A program made the translations under genes and the position numbers. From Leptolyngbya sp. FACHB-321 (GTDB lineage: Bacteria; Cyanobacteriota; Cyanobacteriia; Leptolyngbyales; Leptolyngbyaceae): a stretch of DNA of 64,000 nt. The stretch lies in NCBI RefSeq assembly GCF_014695975.1, contig NZ_JACJPI010000056.1, forward strand, positions 1 to 64,000, in the 5' to 3' direction. Positions within the stretch are counted from its first letter, which is position 1, and each line of letters starts with the position of its first letter. The notes beneath the pieces are model-generated. The model had not been told where the DNA came from, searched no databases, and saw only the letters and a program-made list of their open reading frames with translations. Positions 28,709-38,215 of the stretch are shown here, in pieces.

Positions 28709-28763
28709 ACAGGATACTAGGTACTTAGTGAAAGCGTAACCGGACAATGGAAACGTTCAACGC

Positions 28764-29549
28764 TTACGGGTCAGTCTGTAGAACCTGGGGTTGAAGGAGT
28801 GTCACCATTTGCTGGATACCGCGATGGATGCGACGGGTGACGGTCATAGGGCTGACACCGATTTGCTCAGCGACTTCTTTACGGGAGAGGTCTTTGATGA
28901 ACACAAACTCAATCGCCTGCCGCGTCTTATCTTCCAACTCGTTCAATGCTCGCTGAAGCTGCTGACGGTCTTCTTCCAAATTTTGCAAGTTTTGGTAGTG
29001 AGCATCTGGCAACGTGTCACCTAACGTCATTGGTGAATCAATTTGTTGGCAGATGGTGGCATCCAGGCTGAGTGGCAAGCGATTTTTGGTGGCGAGCTTG
29101 CTTTCACGCCATTCGTTGACGGTGACACCCAGTGCCTCAGCAATTTCGTTATCGGTAGGTTGGCGACCAGTGGCTTCCATCATGGCTTCGCGCACTCGTT
29201 GTCCTTCTTTGTTGAGTTGTTGCCAGCGACGGGGAATCTTAACTGTACCGCTGCGATCGCGCAGAAAATGCAGCATCTCACCGCGAATGTAGGGCACTGC
29301 AAAGGAGCTAAAGGCACAGCCTTGATGAGGATTAAACCGTTCGATCGCACGAATCAAACCTAGGTAGCCAATCTGTTCAAGATCTTCATAAGGTTCAGCG
29401 CACTGATGGCTGACACGGTGAGCGATCTTTCGCACTAAGCCTGCATTGAGCTGCACCAGTTGGTTACGCACTTTAACAGAGGGTTGCTGATAGTAGGACA
29501 TCAGCAATTCCATACCGCGAGAACGAATTGAGGTTTGAGTTGCCATCAT
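28764..29549 (-). CDS. sigF: Group 3 RNA polymerase sigma factor SigF
   Basis: A 261-residue sigma-70 family protein with regions 2, 3 and 4 but no region 1. Region 2 is visible as EPYEDLEQIGYLGLIRAIERF...FSSFAVPYIRGEMLHFLRDR, region 3 as QLNKEGQRVREAMMEATGRQPTDNEIAEALG, and region 4 with the helix-turn-helix KEVAEQIGVSPMTVTRRIHRG. The short size and the PYIRGEMLHFLRD motif match cyanobacterial SigF, which controls pilus and cell-surface genes. No anti-sigma gene is adjacent. Two ATGs in a row at the start; the first is used. Confidence 0.92.
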   Translation of the reverse strand: MMATQTSIRSRGMELLMSYYQQPSVKVRNQLVQLNAGLVRKIAHRVSHQCAEPYEDLEQIGYLGLIRAIERFNPHQGCAFSSFAVPYIRGEMLHFLRDRSGTVKIPRRWQQLNKEGQRVREAMMEATGRQPTDNEIAEALGVTVNEWRESKLATKNRLPLSLDATICQQIDSPMTLGDTLPDAHYQNLQNLEEDRQQLQRALNELEDKTRQAIEFVFIKDLSRKEVAEQIGVSPMTVTRRIHRGIQQMVTLLQPQVLQTDP

Positions 29550-29820
29550 CTTGCAGGTCGCCTTTCACTTCAGAGTTGAACTTATTGTTCTCTACTCAGA
29601 AGGAGTAAACCATCGTCGATCCACGGTAGTAATGAAGTGGTCTCTCTTCGTGCTTCGGCATAAACACGTACACGCTCTAGCTAGACCTCTGCGCTGAGGC
29701 AGTTTGCTGAACTGTCTAGGAACCCGTAAATTCTTTGCATTGCCTGGGTCGGTTACGAGAAAGCAGGCGAAAATGGAAATATCACAATCCATTACTGTTT
29801 CACAAACGAGAGGATGTCCC

Positions 29821-30552
29821 GTGAGCAATACGAGTAACTTTCGACAAGCCATGCGTGAGGCTAAAGGTCACGCGCTTGTTGGTCCTAACGTCATTGCCAA
29901 TGCGCTGCCGTGGTTGGGTGGCGGGCTGATTTTAACGGCGGTTGGTGCCTTTGGTGGCTTAAAGGTCTTAGAGAACAATCCAGCAATCTTCTTTCCGACT
30001 GTGATTGGCGCAGTAGTGCTGGAATTGATTCTCTTTTTCGTAGCGTCTAGCGTTGCTGAAAAAGGCAATAACAGCGTTGCACTACCACTGTTGGCTACTT
30101 ACAGCTTACTGTCAGGGTATACGCTGAGTGGTTTGGTTGCGATCGCCCTGCGTACTCAAGGGGTCGGGCTTACAGGCATTGGCATTGCAGCGTTGGGCTG
30201 TGGCATAGCTTTCATTGCAGGTCGGCAAATTGGCTCTAATTTGAGCGATACAGACGGTATGGCGCTTACTAAAACCGTACGTCTCGGTATTATTGCCTTG
30301 TTTGTTGTCGTCCTGTTACAGTTTGGGCTAAGCCTCTTTGGCATTTACACCCCTACGTTCTTAGAGATTGCTATTTCCGGTCTTGGTGTACTTTTGTTTG
30401 CAGGAGCCGCTGTTGTAGACTTCTACATTCTTCCTCGTAGTTACCGAGATGATCAGTATCTGCCTGCTGCCCTATCGATGTACTTGACTTACATCAACCT
30501 GTTTGTGTTTATTTTGCGGCTGCTGATTGCGCTTAAGGACGGCGGTCGGTAG
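29821..30552 (+). CDS. Bax inhibitor-1 (BI-1/YccA) family membrane protein
   Basis: A 243-residue protein with seven hydrophobic segments, ending in the family-typical SMYLTYINLFVFILRLLIAL. FYILPRSYRDDQYLPAAL resembles the conserved YD-type acid segment before the last helix; family members form Ca2+-leak or stress-protective channels. I start it at GTG 29821 because AGAGG lies about 10 bases upstream and the conserved part begins right after; the frame also opens to ATG 29773 and TTG/ATG 29704, but those residues look like untranslated leader. Divergent from sigF. Confidence 0.82.
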   Translation: MSNTSNFRQAMREAKGHALVGPNVIANALPWLGGGLILTAVGAFGGLKVLENNPAIFFPTVIGAVVLELILFFVASSVAEKGNNSVALPLLATYSLLSGYTLSGLVAIALRTQGVGLTGIGIAALGCGIAFIAGRQIGSNLSDTDGMALTKTVRLGIIALFVVVLLQFGLSLFGIYTPTFLEIAISGLGVLLFAGAAVVDFYILPRSYRDDQYLPAALSMYLTYINLFVFILRLLIALKDGGR

Positions 30553-30712
30553 ATAACATATTGGGTATCGATTCTTTATGTTTCGTGGTTAAGGGATGCG
30601 ATCGTTCTGGCTGTAAAGAAATTTGCAGGCTTTGCGATCGCATCTTGCAGGAGTGACTACGCCTTACACTGGTAGTCTAGTCTTTAAGGTTTGTGTTCCA
30701 AGGTTGGCGATC

Positions 30713-31829
30713 GTGATAGAAACCCTCGAAATTAAACGGGAAGTCGAATTGTTAGCTGAGCGCCTGGGTAAAACTCAGGACTATCTTTGACGTACCCGCA
30801 CTCAACGCTAAAATTCAAGATTTAGAACAAGTTGCTGCCCAGCCAGACTTCTGGAACGATCAGACGACAGCGCAGCGAACACTGCAAGAGTTAAACGACC
30901 TCAAAGCGCACCTTGAGCAGCTAGACCAGTGGCAAACTAACCTGGATGATGCCAGAGCTGTGCTAGAGCTTTTGGAGCTAGAGGACGATGAGTCCTTACT
31001 GCAGGAAGCCCACTCGAACGTCACTCAACTTAGCCAGGAGCTTGATCAGTGGGAACTCCAGCAGCTATTGTCTGGACCTTACGATCAGAAGGGTGCAGTC
31101 CTAACAATCAATGCGGGCGCAGGGGGTACTGATGCTCAAGACTGGGCTGAAATGCTGCTGCGAATGTATTTTCGGTGGGCAGAAGACCATCGCTATAAGG
31201 TGCATGAGGTGGAGCGATCGGATGGTGATGAAGCGGGCATCAAGTCTGTCACGCTCGAAATTGATGGACGCTACGCCTACGGCTACCTGCGATCAGAGAA
31301 GGGCACTCATCGCCTAGTGCGAATTTCACCGTTTAACGCAAATGATAAGCGTCAGACCAGCTTTGCTGGGGTCGAAATCATGCCGCTGATTGATAACTCT
31401 GTGCAGCTTGATATTCCTGATAAAGATCTAGAAATCACTACTACCCGCGCTGGTGGCAAAGGCGGGCAGAATGTAAACAAGGTAGAAACTGCCGTCCGAA
31501 TTTTGCATATTCCAACGGGTATTGCGGTTCGCTGTACCCAGGAGCGCTCGCAGCTTCAGAATAAAGAAAAAGCTTTAGTAATCCTGAAAGCTAAACTACT
31601 CATCATTGCTCAGGAACAAAAAGCGAAAGAAATTGCTGATATTCGTGGCGACATAGTTGAAGCTGCCTGGGGGAACCAGATTCGCAACTATGTTTTTCAC
31701 CCCTACCAAATGGTGAAAGACTTGCGTACAGGCTTCGAGACTACGGCAATTACAGACGTTATGAATGGCGAACTCGACCCTTTTATTCAGGCTTATCTAA
31801 GACAAGAATCTCACCTTGCTGATACTTGA
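30713..31829 (+). CDS. prfB: Peptide chain release factor 2, with programmed +1 frameshift
   Basis: RF2, 371 residues, recognising UGA and UAA. The gene is read in two frames. GTG 30713 opens 25 codons ([18 protein letters not shown]...-type start, ending GlnAspTyrLeu) that run into TGA at 30788-30790. The slip site TAT CTT TGA C matches the classic prfB recoding signal; after a +1 slip translation resumes with GAC at 30789 and continues without a stop to 31829. An AGGA just upstream can serve as the internal Shine-Dalgarno element. The SPF tripeptide that reads the stop codon ([12 protein letters not shown]) and the GGQ catalytic motif ([13 protein letters not shown]) are intact. Frames that start near 30960 are only the internal part. 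Confidence 0.95.
30785..30791 (+). promoter_or_regulatory. prfB frameshift site CTT TGA C
   Basis: The Leu CTT codon followed by TGA and C is the slippery stop. In the established autoregulation, low RF2 makes the ribosome pause at TGA and slip +1, raising RF2; high RF2 terminates. The upstream bases (CAGGACTAT) include AGGA with a 4-base spacing to CTT. Confidence 0.93.
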
Positions 31830-32335
31830 TTTAACCCGTATTCGCGCCGACAACCTAACGAATGGGCAGGATCTGTGACTACAAGGTAGGCGTTGCCTGA
31901 AAGTTTTACGTCGCTTGAATCTGCAATAGGTAAAGAGCAAAAAGCATCAGGTCAACACGACGATCGATGCAAACTAATTACCTGGGTGGAATTAAGTGGG
32001 GATTAGTGTGAGACATGAAACGGGCGAAACTTTCGGTTGAGAGCAAAGCTTTTAGGCTCTCTTTCCAGGCAAGTAAAACTACGTACTTCCGCTGACTAAC
32101 AGATAAAGGGTTTATAAAGCTTGTCTATATAGTCTGTAGCGTTTTTAGCCCTGTGATGTCTAAACCGAAAGCTCAAACTTCGGCTATTCGTACTTTTGAG
32201 CACCGTGGGCTTCAAGAAAGCACTATATGAAGCCTAGACGCTGGAAGTATACATATCTCAATAAATTCGATATGCTTCCAGAGAAGGTCCGTATAATCAC
32301 TTGCCACTTAACTAAGCCTCAAAGGCTGGCATACT
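31830..32335. other. 506-base intergenic region between prfB and GT4 gene
   Basis: Holds a small hairpin GAGAGC/GCTCTC (32039-32061), possibly ending prfB, a 24-codon frame at 32156-32230 with no ribosome binding site, and the stem at 32241-32281. No other gene. Confidence 0.4.
32241..32281 (+). repeat. Imperfect hairpin upstream of GT4 gene
   Basis: CTGGAAG-TATA-CATATC / GATATG-CTTCCAG: two stems of 7 and 6 bp with a bulge and an 11-base loop, ending 54 bases before the ATG at 32336. It may be an RNA leader structure or an operator. Confidence 0.5.
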
Positions 32336-33646
32336 ATGGCTAATCTTGCTACACGTCAGTTAGATTCTGTTTCCTCCGTTACTTTAGCTAAAGCTTCGAG
32401 TGCTTTACCTAAAAACTCAAGAAAAGGGATGTTACTGGTGCTTCCAGTGCCATTTCGATCGGTAAATGGTCAATTGTTGTTTGAAGCGCAAGCGTGCAAC
32501 GGACTAGAGCGGTGGGCAGATAGTTTTGACTTTGTCACTGTTGCAGGCTTACTCATGCCAGAACATCTAGCAGCACAGCAAAAAACGACTGTCTGGCGTG
32601 ATACTGCAACCTTAGCGGGTCCTGAGCGTTTTGAATTTGTGCCCTTACCTTGGGCGTATTCAATTCCGAGTTTTCTGTCTCACTACCGTTCAACCCAGGC
32701 TTTGCTAGGTCGATTGGTTCAGCGCAGCCGCTATTTGCAGTTTTGTATTGGTGGCTTGGTGGGTGATTGGGCAGCAGTCGCAGCGATCGTGGCGCATCAG
32801 CAAAAACGAGCCTACGCGATCCACACTGACTGGGTTGAGCACAAGCATCTGCTGCAAGTGACCAAAGATGCAAGTTTGCCAAAACGGTCGAAAGCAGTAG
32901 TCTTGTCATTTTTTATGGAAAAGTATAATGCTTGGATTATTCGCCGAGCAGCACTGGGGTTATGGCACGGGGCAGACTGTTACACCGCGTATAGCCCGCT
33001 CTGTGACAACAGCTTTTTGATTCACGACATTCATACAGATGCATCAGATGTTATTGCGCCAGCAGAACTTGCTGCAAAAGTAAGCCACGTTACCAGCGAA
33101 CAAACGATCCGCCTTTGCTACGCAGGTCGGATGGAACCAATGAAAGCCCCCCTTGACTGGATTAAAGCAGTTGAAAGGGCGTACCGTTTGGGCGTCGACC
33201 TCAAAGCAACCTGGATCGGTGCGGGAAGCCTAATGGAGGAGATGCAGCGCCTGATCGCTGAGCGCGACTTGGGGTCAGTCATTGAGTTAGTTGGCTTTGA
33301 GAGCGATCGCGATAAGCTGCTCAAGAAAATTCGCGAAGCCCATTTGATGCTGTTTACACACATTACGCCAGAGTCGCCACGCTGCTTAATCGAAGCACTT
33401 ATCAGTGGCACTCCCATTATTGGCTACCAAAGTGACTATGCCGAAGATCTAGTCAAAGACATTGGTGGTGGTGAGTTTGTGCCGATCGGTCAATGGGAAC
33501 GTCTAGGCGATCTACTTGCCACTTTATCGAGCGATCGTCATCATCTTGCACGTTTGATTAAGCAAGCGGGTAAGAATGGAAAGCGATTCAATTCTGAGGC
33601 GGTTTTCCGCGAACGTAGTGAATTAATCAAAGCGCATTTAGTCTAA
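32336..33646 (+). CDS. Glycosyltransferase family 4 protein
   Basis: A 436-residue GT-B fold enzyme. The C-terminal domain shows LCYAGRMEPMKAPLDWIKAVE, WIGAGSLMEEMQRLI, IELVGFESD and the nucleotide-sugar-binding TPESPRCLIEALISGTPIIG, where the Glu-x7-Glu pattern is slightly altered (ESPRCLIEA). The N-terminal part is less typical (FRSVNGQLLFEAQACNGLERWAD). Such enzymes build polysaccharides or glycolipids; the acceptor is unknown. It stands alone. Confidence 0.85.
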   Translation: MANLATRQLDSVSSVTLAKASSALPKNSRKGMLLVLPVPFRSVNGQLLFEAQACNGLERWADSFDFVTVAGLLMPEHLAAQQKTTVWRDTATLAGPERFEFVPLPWAYSIPSFLSHYRSTQALLGRLVQRSRYLQFCIGGLVGDWAAVAAIVAHQQKRAYAIHTDWVEHKHLLQVTKDASLPKRSKAVVLSFFMEKYNAWIIRRAALGLWHGADCYTAYSPLCDNSFLIHDIHTDASDVIAPAELAAKVSHVTSEQTIRLCYAGRMEPMKAPLDWIKAVERAYRLGVDLKATWIGAGSLMEEMQRLIAERDLGSVIELVGFESDRDKLLKKIREAHLMLFTHITPESPRCLIEALISGTPIIGYQSDYAEDLVKDIGGGEFVPIGQWERLGDLLATLSSDRHHLARLIKQAGKNGKRFNSEAVFRERSELIKAHLV

Positions 33647-33824
33647 GCAGCTAACTTCTAAATAAGTAGCCCTTATGCTTTGTAGGTAGAGGGCTTGGGA
33701 GCTTTGTTTCTGTGCAGGAGCTTTCAATCTCTCTACCTCTAAAAGCGTTTTTAGAACCGTAAATTAACTAACCCGTAACCTGACAATCTGTAGGGGCAAT
33801 AGTCTCTGGCATGGATACACTAAG

Positions 33825-33874
33825 GCAATGGCATGAAGGTAAAGCTAATTCAAGCTCTACCTTCATGCCATTGC
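33825..33874. terminator. Bidirectional terminator, 22-bp inverted repeat
   Basis: Arms 33825-33846 and 33853-33874 pair over 22 positions with a single A/C mismatch, around a 6-base loop AATTCA. It lies between the convergent GT4 and RidA genes and can end transcription from both sides. There is no T-run, so a Rho-like or RNase-stabilised end, or a dispersed palindrome, is also possible. Confidence 0.65.
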
Positions 33875-33962
33875 TAAGTTAACCTATAGCTGCCATTTGG
33901 TAGGGATGTGTTTATATAGAGTGCTATTGAAAGGAAGGGTGAAAGAGTGTAAATACACGAGC

Positions 33963-34352
33963 TTAGATCACCGCAATGCACTCAATTTCAACTAGAACAT
34001 TTTTGGGTAGGCGAGATACTTCAACACAGGCACGGGCAGGCGCGATCGCGGCTTCAAAGTATTGGGCATAAACTGCATTCATTGCCGCAAAATCATCCAT
34101 TGCTTGTAAAAAAACGGTGGTTTTCACTACATCAGCAAATGTCGCTCCAGCCGCTTCTAGAATGGCTTGAAGGTTTGCAATGACCTGTTCTGTCTGGGCT
34201 GTGATGTCGTCTACTCCAACAATGTCACCTGTAGTCGGGCTAAGTGGAATTTGACCAGCAACAAAAACAAGCTGACCACTGGCAGCGATCGCTTGATTGT
34301 AAGGACCTACAGGTGCAGGCGCGTGCTCGGTACGAATAATTTTGTGAGACAT
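33963..34352 (-). CDS. ridA: RidA family reactive imine/enamine deaminase
   Basis: A 129-residue trimeric protein of the YjgF/YER057c/UK114 family that hydrolyses 2-aminoacrylate and related enamines released by PLP enzymes. [21 protein letters not shown] at the N-terminus, the [20 protein letters not shown] helix and the active-site Arg in [23 protein letters not shown] are present. Standard length and ATG. It is followed on the same strand, upstream, by a Nudix gene, but a 144-base purine-rich spacer separates the two. Confidence 0.93.
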   Translation of the reverse strand: MSHKIIRTEHAPAPVGPYNQAIAASGQLVFVAGQIPLSPTTGDIVGVDDITAQTEQVIANLQAILEAAGATFADVVKTTVFLQAMDDFAAMNAVYAQYFEAAIAPARACVEVSRLPKNVLVEIECIAVI

Positions 34353-34359
34353 AGTTAGA

Positions 34360-34490
34360 AGACTGAAGGATGAGGGCTAAAAGATAAAAAGTGGCAAAAT
34401 GGCAAAGGAGAAAAATCAATATAAAGGAAAAGATAAAGGGCAAACTGAGGTTTTTAGGCTCTTTAAAGGTCTTTATCCCTTACCCTTTAG
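34360..34490. repeat. AT/purine-rich low-complexity spacer
   Basis: Degenerate AAAGATAAAAG/AAGGCAAAAG words between ridA and the Nudix gene, with a complementary TTTAAAGG...CCTTT stretch at its end, so part of it can fold on itself. Similar to the repeats at 27471 and 47229. Confidence 0.55.
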
Positions 34491-34496
34491 CCTTTC

Positions 34497-34943
34497 TTAA
34501 ATCACTCCGGGTCGGATGCCATAATGCCGATAGCGCCAATAATCTCGCAGGATACGATCGTGATCAAAGCATAGGTTTGTCGGCACTCGCCACGGCTCAA
34601 ACACCTCCAGATGCTTGGCATCATCACCTGCTGTTGGTTCGCCTTGCGCGATCGCTAGAAACACAATACTCAGGGTATGCTGACGTGGGTCTCGGGCTGG
34701 ATCGGAGTAGACGTGGAATTGCTCAATCAACTCAACCTGCAAGCCAACTTCTTCCTCAGCTTCTCGTTTAGCCGCTGTTTCCACTGCTTCGCCATAATCC
34801 ACAAAACCGCCTGGAAGCGCCCAACCGTGTGGCTCGTTGAGGCGTTCGATGAGCACGATCGGTCGGTGAACGCGATCAGTTAGCTCAATAATGATATCTA
34901 CTGTTGGAGTTGGGTTGCGGTAAGCCACGTTCAGGTCTTTCAT
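34497..34943 (-). CDS. Nudix hydrolase
   Basis: A 148-residue Nudix protein. The Nudix box is [23 protein letters not shown], matching G-x5-E-x7-R-E-x2-E-E-x-G, so Mg-dependent pyrophosphatase activity is expected on a nucleoside diphosphate derivative. The substrate is not evident, although [13 protein letters not shown] and WALPGGF suggest an ADP-ribose/NTP-type member. ATG 34943 is chosen because the preceding frame has no conserved residues. It diverges from malQ across an 80-base region. Confidence 0.9.
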   Translation of the reverse strand: MKDLNVAYRNPTPTVDIIIELTDRVHRPIVLIERLNEPHGWALPGGFVDYGEAVETAAKREAEEEVGLQVELIEQFHVYSDPARDPRQHTLSIVFLAIAQGEPTAGDDAKHLEVFEPWRVPTNLCFDHDRILRDYWRYRHYGIRPGVI

Positions 34944-35022
34944 CTGGTAGGTTTTAACCCTGGAACACCATGATAGAGTCAAACCAACGCCGATTGTACG
35001 TCAACCTTCTCTTCCCAATCTC

Positions 35023-36552
35023 ATGACTCGTTCCGACTCGCACCCAGCTTCGCCAGCCCGAATGAGCGGTATTTTACTGCATCCAACGTCTTTTCCCAGC
35101 CGGTTTGGCATTGGCGATTTAGGACCACAAGCCCGTGACTTTGTTGATTTTCTAGCTGAAACAGGGCAACGGCTCTGGCAAGTGCTGCCCTTGGGTCCGA
35201 CAGGCTTTGGCAATTCGCCCTATATGTGTTATTCCGCGTTGGCAGGCAACCCTTTACTAATTAGCCCAGAGCGGCTGCGCGATCGTGGCTTACTGAATGA
35301 AGCAGATTTCGATGGAATACCAGCTTTTGCAAGCGATCGTGTTCACTTTGATCAGGTAGCACCCTACAAAATGGGGTTGTTGGAGAAAGCGTGCGAAAAC
35401 TTTAAAAACTACGCTAACGATGAACAAAAGCAGCAGTTCACCGCCTTTTGTGAGAGCAAAGCTTACTGGCTGGAAGATTATGCGCTGTTTATGGCATTAA
35501 AGCAAACCTCAGGTGGTGCAAGCTGGCATACGTGGGAAGCGGCGATCGCATGGCGTAAACCTGATGCCCTTGAAGACTGTCGCCAGCGTCTTACGGCTGA
35601 AATTTTTTATCAGAAATACTTGCAATACGAGTTTTTCCATCAGTGGTCTGATCTCAAGCAGTATGCCAATGCTAAAGGGATTGAAATTATTGGCGATATC
35701 CCCATCTACGTTGCCCATGACAGTGCCGACGTGTGGGCAAACCCCGAAAACTTTTGCTTAGATACCGAAACAGGTGAGCCTGCACTCATGGCGGGTGTGC
35801 CGCCCGACTACTTCAGCGCGACCGGTCAGTTGTGGGGCAACCCCGTTTATAACTGGGATCATTTGCAACAATCAAACTTTCACTGGTGGGTCGGACGGTT
35901 CCGCGCCATGCTGGACTATGTAGACTTGATTCGCATTGACCACTTTAGGGGCTTTGAAGCCTACTGGGCAGTCAAACAAGGCGAAGAAACTGCCCTGAAT
36001 GGAGAATGGGTGCAGGCTCCTGGCAAAGAGTTTTTTGAGGTCTTGCGCGAACAACTAGGCAGACTACCAATTCTGGCTGAAGATCTAGGTGTCATTACGC
36101 CTGAAGTGGAAGCACTGCGTGACCAGTTTGAGTTTCCGGGTATGAAGGTGCTGCAATTTGCCTTCGGTTCTGATCCTGAGAACCCATTCTTACCGTTTAA
36201 CTATCCCCACCGTTGCGTTGTGTATACAGGTACTCACGATAACGACACGACGGTTGGCTGGTTTAACCAACTGTCTGATTACGAGAAAGGCAATCTTTGG
36301 CACTATCTCGGCAGTTTCAGTCCAGATGGCATACAGTGGGACCTCATTCGGTTAGCGCTCAGTTCGGTCGCTAGTCTTGCCATTATTCCATTGCAGGATA
36401 TTCTCGGTCTCGGTACAGAAGCTCGAATGAATTTTCCGAGCACTGCTGAAGGTAACTGGCAGTGGCGCTATCATGACGATGCGCTGCATGGCGAGTTGCA
36501 CGATCGCCTCAAAAATCTTACCAGGCTCTTTGGTCGCGCTCCGGGGCAGTAG
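35023..36552 (+). CDS. malQ: 4-alpha-glucanotransferase (amylomaltase)
   Basis: A 509-residue GH77 disproportionating enzyme that transfers alpha-1,4-glucan segments in glycogen and maltooligosaccharide metabolism. SGILLHPTSFPSRFGIGDLG, LPLGPTGFGNSPYMCYSALAGNP, GDIPIYVAHDSADVW, the nucleophile region LIRIDHFRGFEAYWAV, the acid/base Glu in PILAEDLGVITPEVEALRD and YTGTHDNDTTVGWF are all present at normal length. It sits alone between the Nudix gene and a protease gene. Confidence 0.97.
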   Translation: MTRSDSHPASPARMSGILLHPTSFPSRFGIGDLGPQARDFVDFLAETGQRLWQVLPLGPTGFGNSPYMCYSALAGNPLLISPERLRDRGLLNEADFDGIPAFASDRVHFDQVAPYKMGLLEKACENFKNYANDEQKQQFTAFCESKAYWLEDYALFMALKQTSGGASWHTWEAAIAWRKPDALEDCRQRLTAEIFYQKYLQYEFFHQWSDLKQYANAKGIEIIGDIPIYVAHDSADVWANPENFCLDTETGEPALMAGVPPDYFSATGQLWGNPVYNWDHLQQSNFHWWVGRFRAMLDYVDLIRIDHFRGFEAYWAVKQGEETALNGEWVQAPGKEFFEVLREQLGRLPILAEDLGVITPEVEALRDQFEFPGMKVLQFAFGSDPENPFLPFNYPHRCVVYTGTHDNDTTVGWFNQLSDYEKGNLWHYLGSFSPDGIQWDLIRLALSSVASLAIIPLQDILGLGTEARMNFPSTAEGNWQWRYHDDALHGELHDRLKNLTRLFGRAPGQ

Positions 36553-36820
36553 TTTAGTTGTGTCTTGCAAATCCTCATAAAGCAACCGTTTTGCGCTTTT
36601 ATTGTTAAAAGCCAACGGTCAGAAACCTCGATCGCTAAGTCCGGTGCCGAATGTAATTGAGATCGATTACTGATATATCACGTTGAATCAGGCGTGCGCG
36701 ATCACCCCCACTAAGACGAAATATCAGGCTGGCATTCTCAACTGCCAATTTTGCGCTATGGGCAGTTGTCTCTTGCTGTCAGCGGTAGATTTCTTAGCAC
36801 TGCCTTTTCGATCAACTAAC

Positions 36821-37786
36821 TTATTTAACTAACGCCCAGCCCAGCCGCGTTGGCTGCTCGTATACCCGCTTGAGCGTGTTCAAATCTCTGGGCGAAAGGG
36901 GCGGCGGCTCACGAACCTGAGAGAAGTACATCACATCGGTTTGGGCTTGGCTATGCCCCCAAAGACCTAGCGCGTGACCCAACTCATGCCGTGCGGCAGC
37001 TCGAAGGTAGGATGATGCCTGATCGGGACGAAGTTGAATAGTGCAACGGTGAGCAAGCATGGGCTTCGATGCTGCGTCTTCAAGTGAGCCTTTGACATAC
37101 ACCTTGTAGCTTGTTACCGCCGATCGCACGCGACCCAGTTGCAACGTTGGGCGTGGTTCTTGCTGGGACTGACCGGATGCACTCTCTTGCTTAGGGTCTG
37201 GAGACACTTCAAATGTTAGCGGTGGCGGTGATCGCAGTACAACAATGTCTGCTTTATCAGCCTGGGTGACGAGGGTTAACGGTAAGTAACGATGCCACTC
37301 CTGCACGGCTTGGTTTACCGCTTTAATCCAGGTTTGCGATCGCTGGGCTGTAAAGGGACTCGCAAGCTCTATAGCGGTTGGCGGCTGCACATAGACCCTT
37401 ACCGGAAACTGTGACCACACTAGATAACCCACAGGCACCGTTTCAATCTGGTCAAAATAGTCGCCTGCTTGAGAGGCAGTCCAGGCTGCTAGTGCTGGTG
37501 GCAATGGGTGCACTTTGAGCGGGAAATCTGGATCGGCATCTGGCTTAGGCTGTTGGGCGATCGCCGTCCTGGTCAATGAGGTGCCCAGCACTACGGGAGA
37601 AACGTTGATTGGACGTGCAACAGCAGCAATGGCTGCACTCATGATGATGGCAATCGCCATTAAAAACACGAGCCATGCAGATTTTTGGCGTGATCGCAGG
37701 CGATAGATCAGCTTCAAGCGACGAAGTTCACTCCATCGGTCTTTCCAACGCTTAACGACGATCGCGAGATGACTCACCACAGGCAC
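36821..37786 (-). CDS. Matrixin-like (M10) zinc metalloprotease, membrane-anchored
   Basis: A 321-residue metzincin-type protease. HELGHALGLWGHS (near residue 268) is the HExxHxxGxxH zinc motif, and DVMYFS supplies the Met-turn. A hydrophobic segment at about 38-60 (AWLVFLMAIAIIMSAAIAAVA) is preceded by Arg/Lys, so the catalytic domain lies outside the cytoplasm. The start GTG 37786 is weak. Prefix residues up to 37 are basic. It probably acts on exported or envelope proteins; the substrate is unknown. It follows secG/gpmI on the same strand, but is not clearly co-transcribed. Confidence 0.82.
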   Translation of the reverse strand: MPVVSHLAIVVKRWKDRWSELRRLKLIYRLRSRQKSAWLVFLMAIAIIMSAAIAAVARPINVSPVVLGTSLTRTAIAQQPKPDADPDFPLKVHPLPPALAAWTASQAGDYFDQIETVPVGYLVWSQFPVRVYVQPPTAIELASPFTAQRSQTWIKAVNQAVQEWHRYLPLTLVTQADKADIVVLRSPPPLTFEVSPDPKQESASGQSQQEPRPTLQLGRVRSAVTSYKVYVKGSLEDAASKPMLAHRCTIQLRPDQASSYLRAAARHELGHALGLWGHSQAQTDVMYFSQVREPPPLSPRDLNTLKRVYEQPTRLGWALVK

Positions 37787-37838
37787 ACGCTCTTTTTGAG
37801 AAAATCTTGAGTTTCTCAGCGGTTATTTCGACAACAGG

Positions 37839-38072
37839 CTACTTCGGCAACCAATTGGCGCTTAAAACAACCGTGAGTCCCATAAAGATAACGGTGAGCG
37901 CCCAAGTAACGCGGTTCAGCGTTGTTTCAGCGCTTTTGGTGCTGGTAAAAAGTTGTGCCTGCCCACCCAAACCGCCTAGACCATCACCCTTGGGACTGTG
38001 TAGTAGCACAAGAATAATCAAACCCAGCGCAGCAAACGCCCAAACTGCTTCCAGGACATAGTTAAGCGTCAT
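37839..38072 (-). CDS. secG: Preprotein translocase subunit SecG
   Basis: A 77-residue protein with two membrane helices (VLEAVWAFAALGLIILVLLH and WALTVIFMGLTVVLSANWL) separated by the conserved SPKGDGLGGLGGQAQLF loop of SecG. It supports SecYE-driven export. ATG 38072 gives the normal length; the frame is open further upstream. It lies downstream of gpmI, a frequent cyanobacterial neighbour, 143 bases away. Confidence 0.95.
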   Translation of the reverse strand: MTLNYVLEAVWAFAALGLIILVLLHSPKGDGLGGLGGQAQLFTSTKSAETTLNRVTWALTVIFMGLTVVLSANWLPK

Positions 38073-38215
38073 TGTAAAACCCTTCGCATGACAGAATGAA
38101 AAGACACTGGACAACAGACTGCCAGCCTAATCTCCAGTTTACAGTCCGAAGCCTGGTAGCGCGAATGGAAATTGCAATGTCCTTGCTTCAGCGCTTCCTC
38201 GTAAACCAGCAGTGC

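Noticed and set aside
32156-32230. 24-codon frame between prfB and the GT4 gene
   Set aside because: No ribosome binding site, no resemblance to a known small protein.
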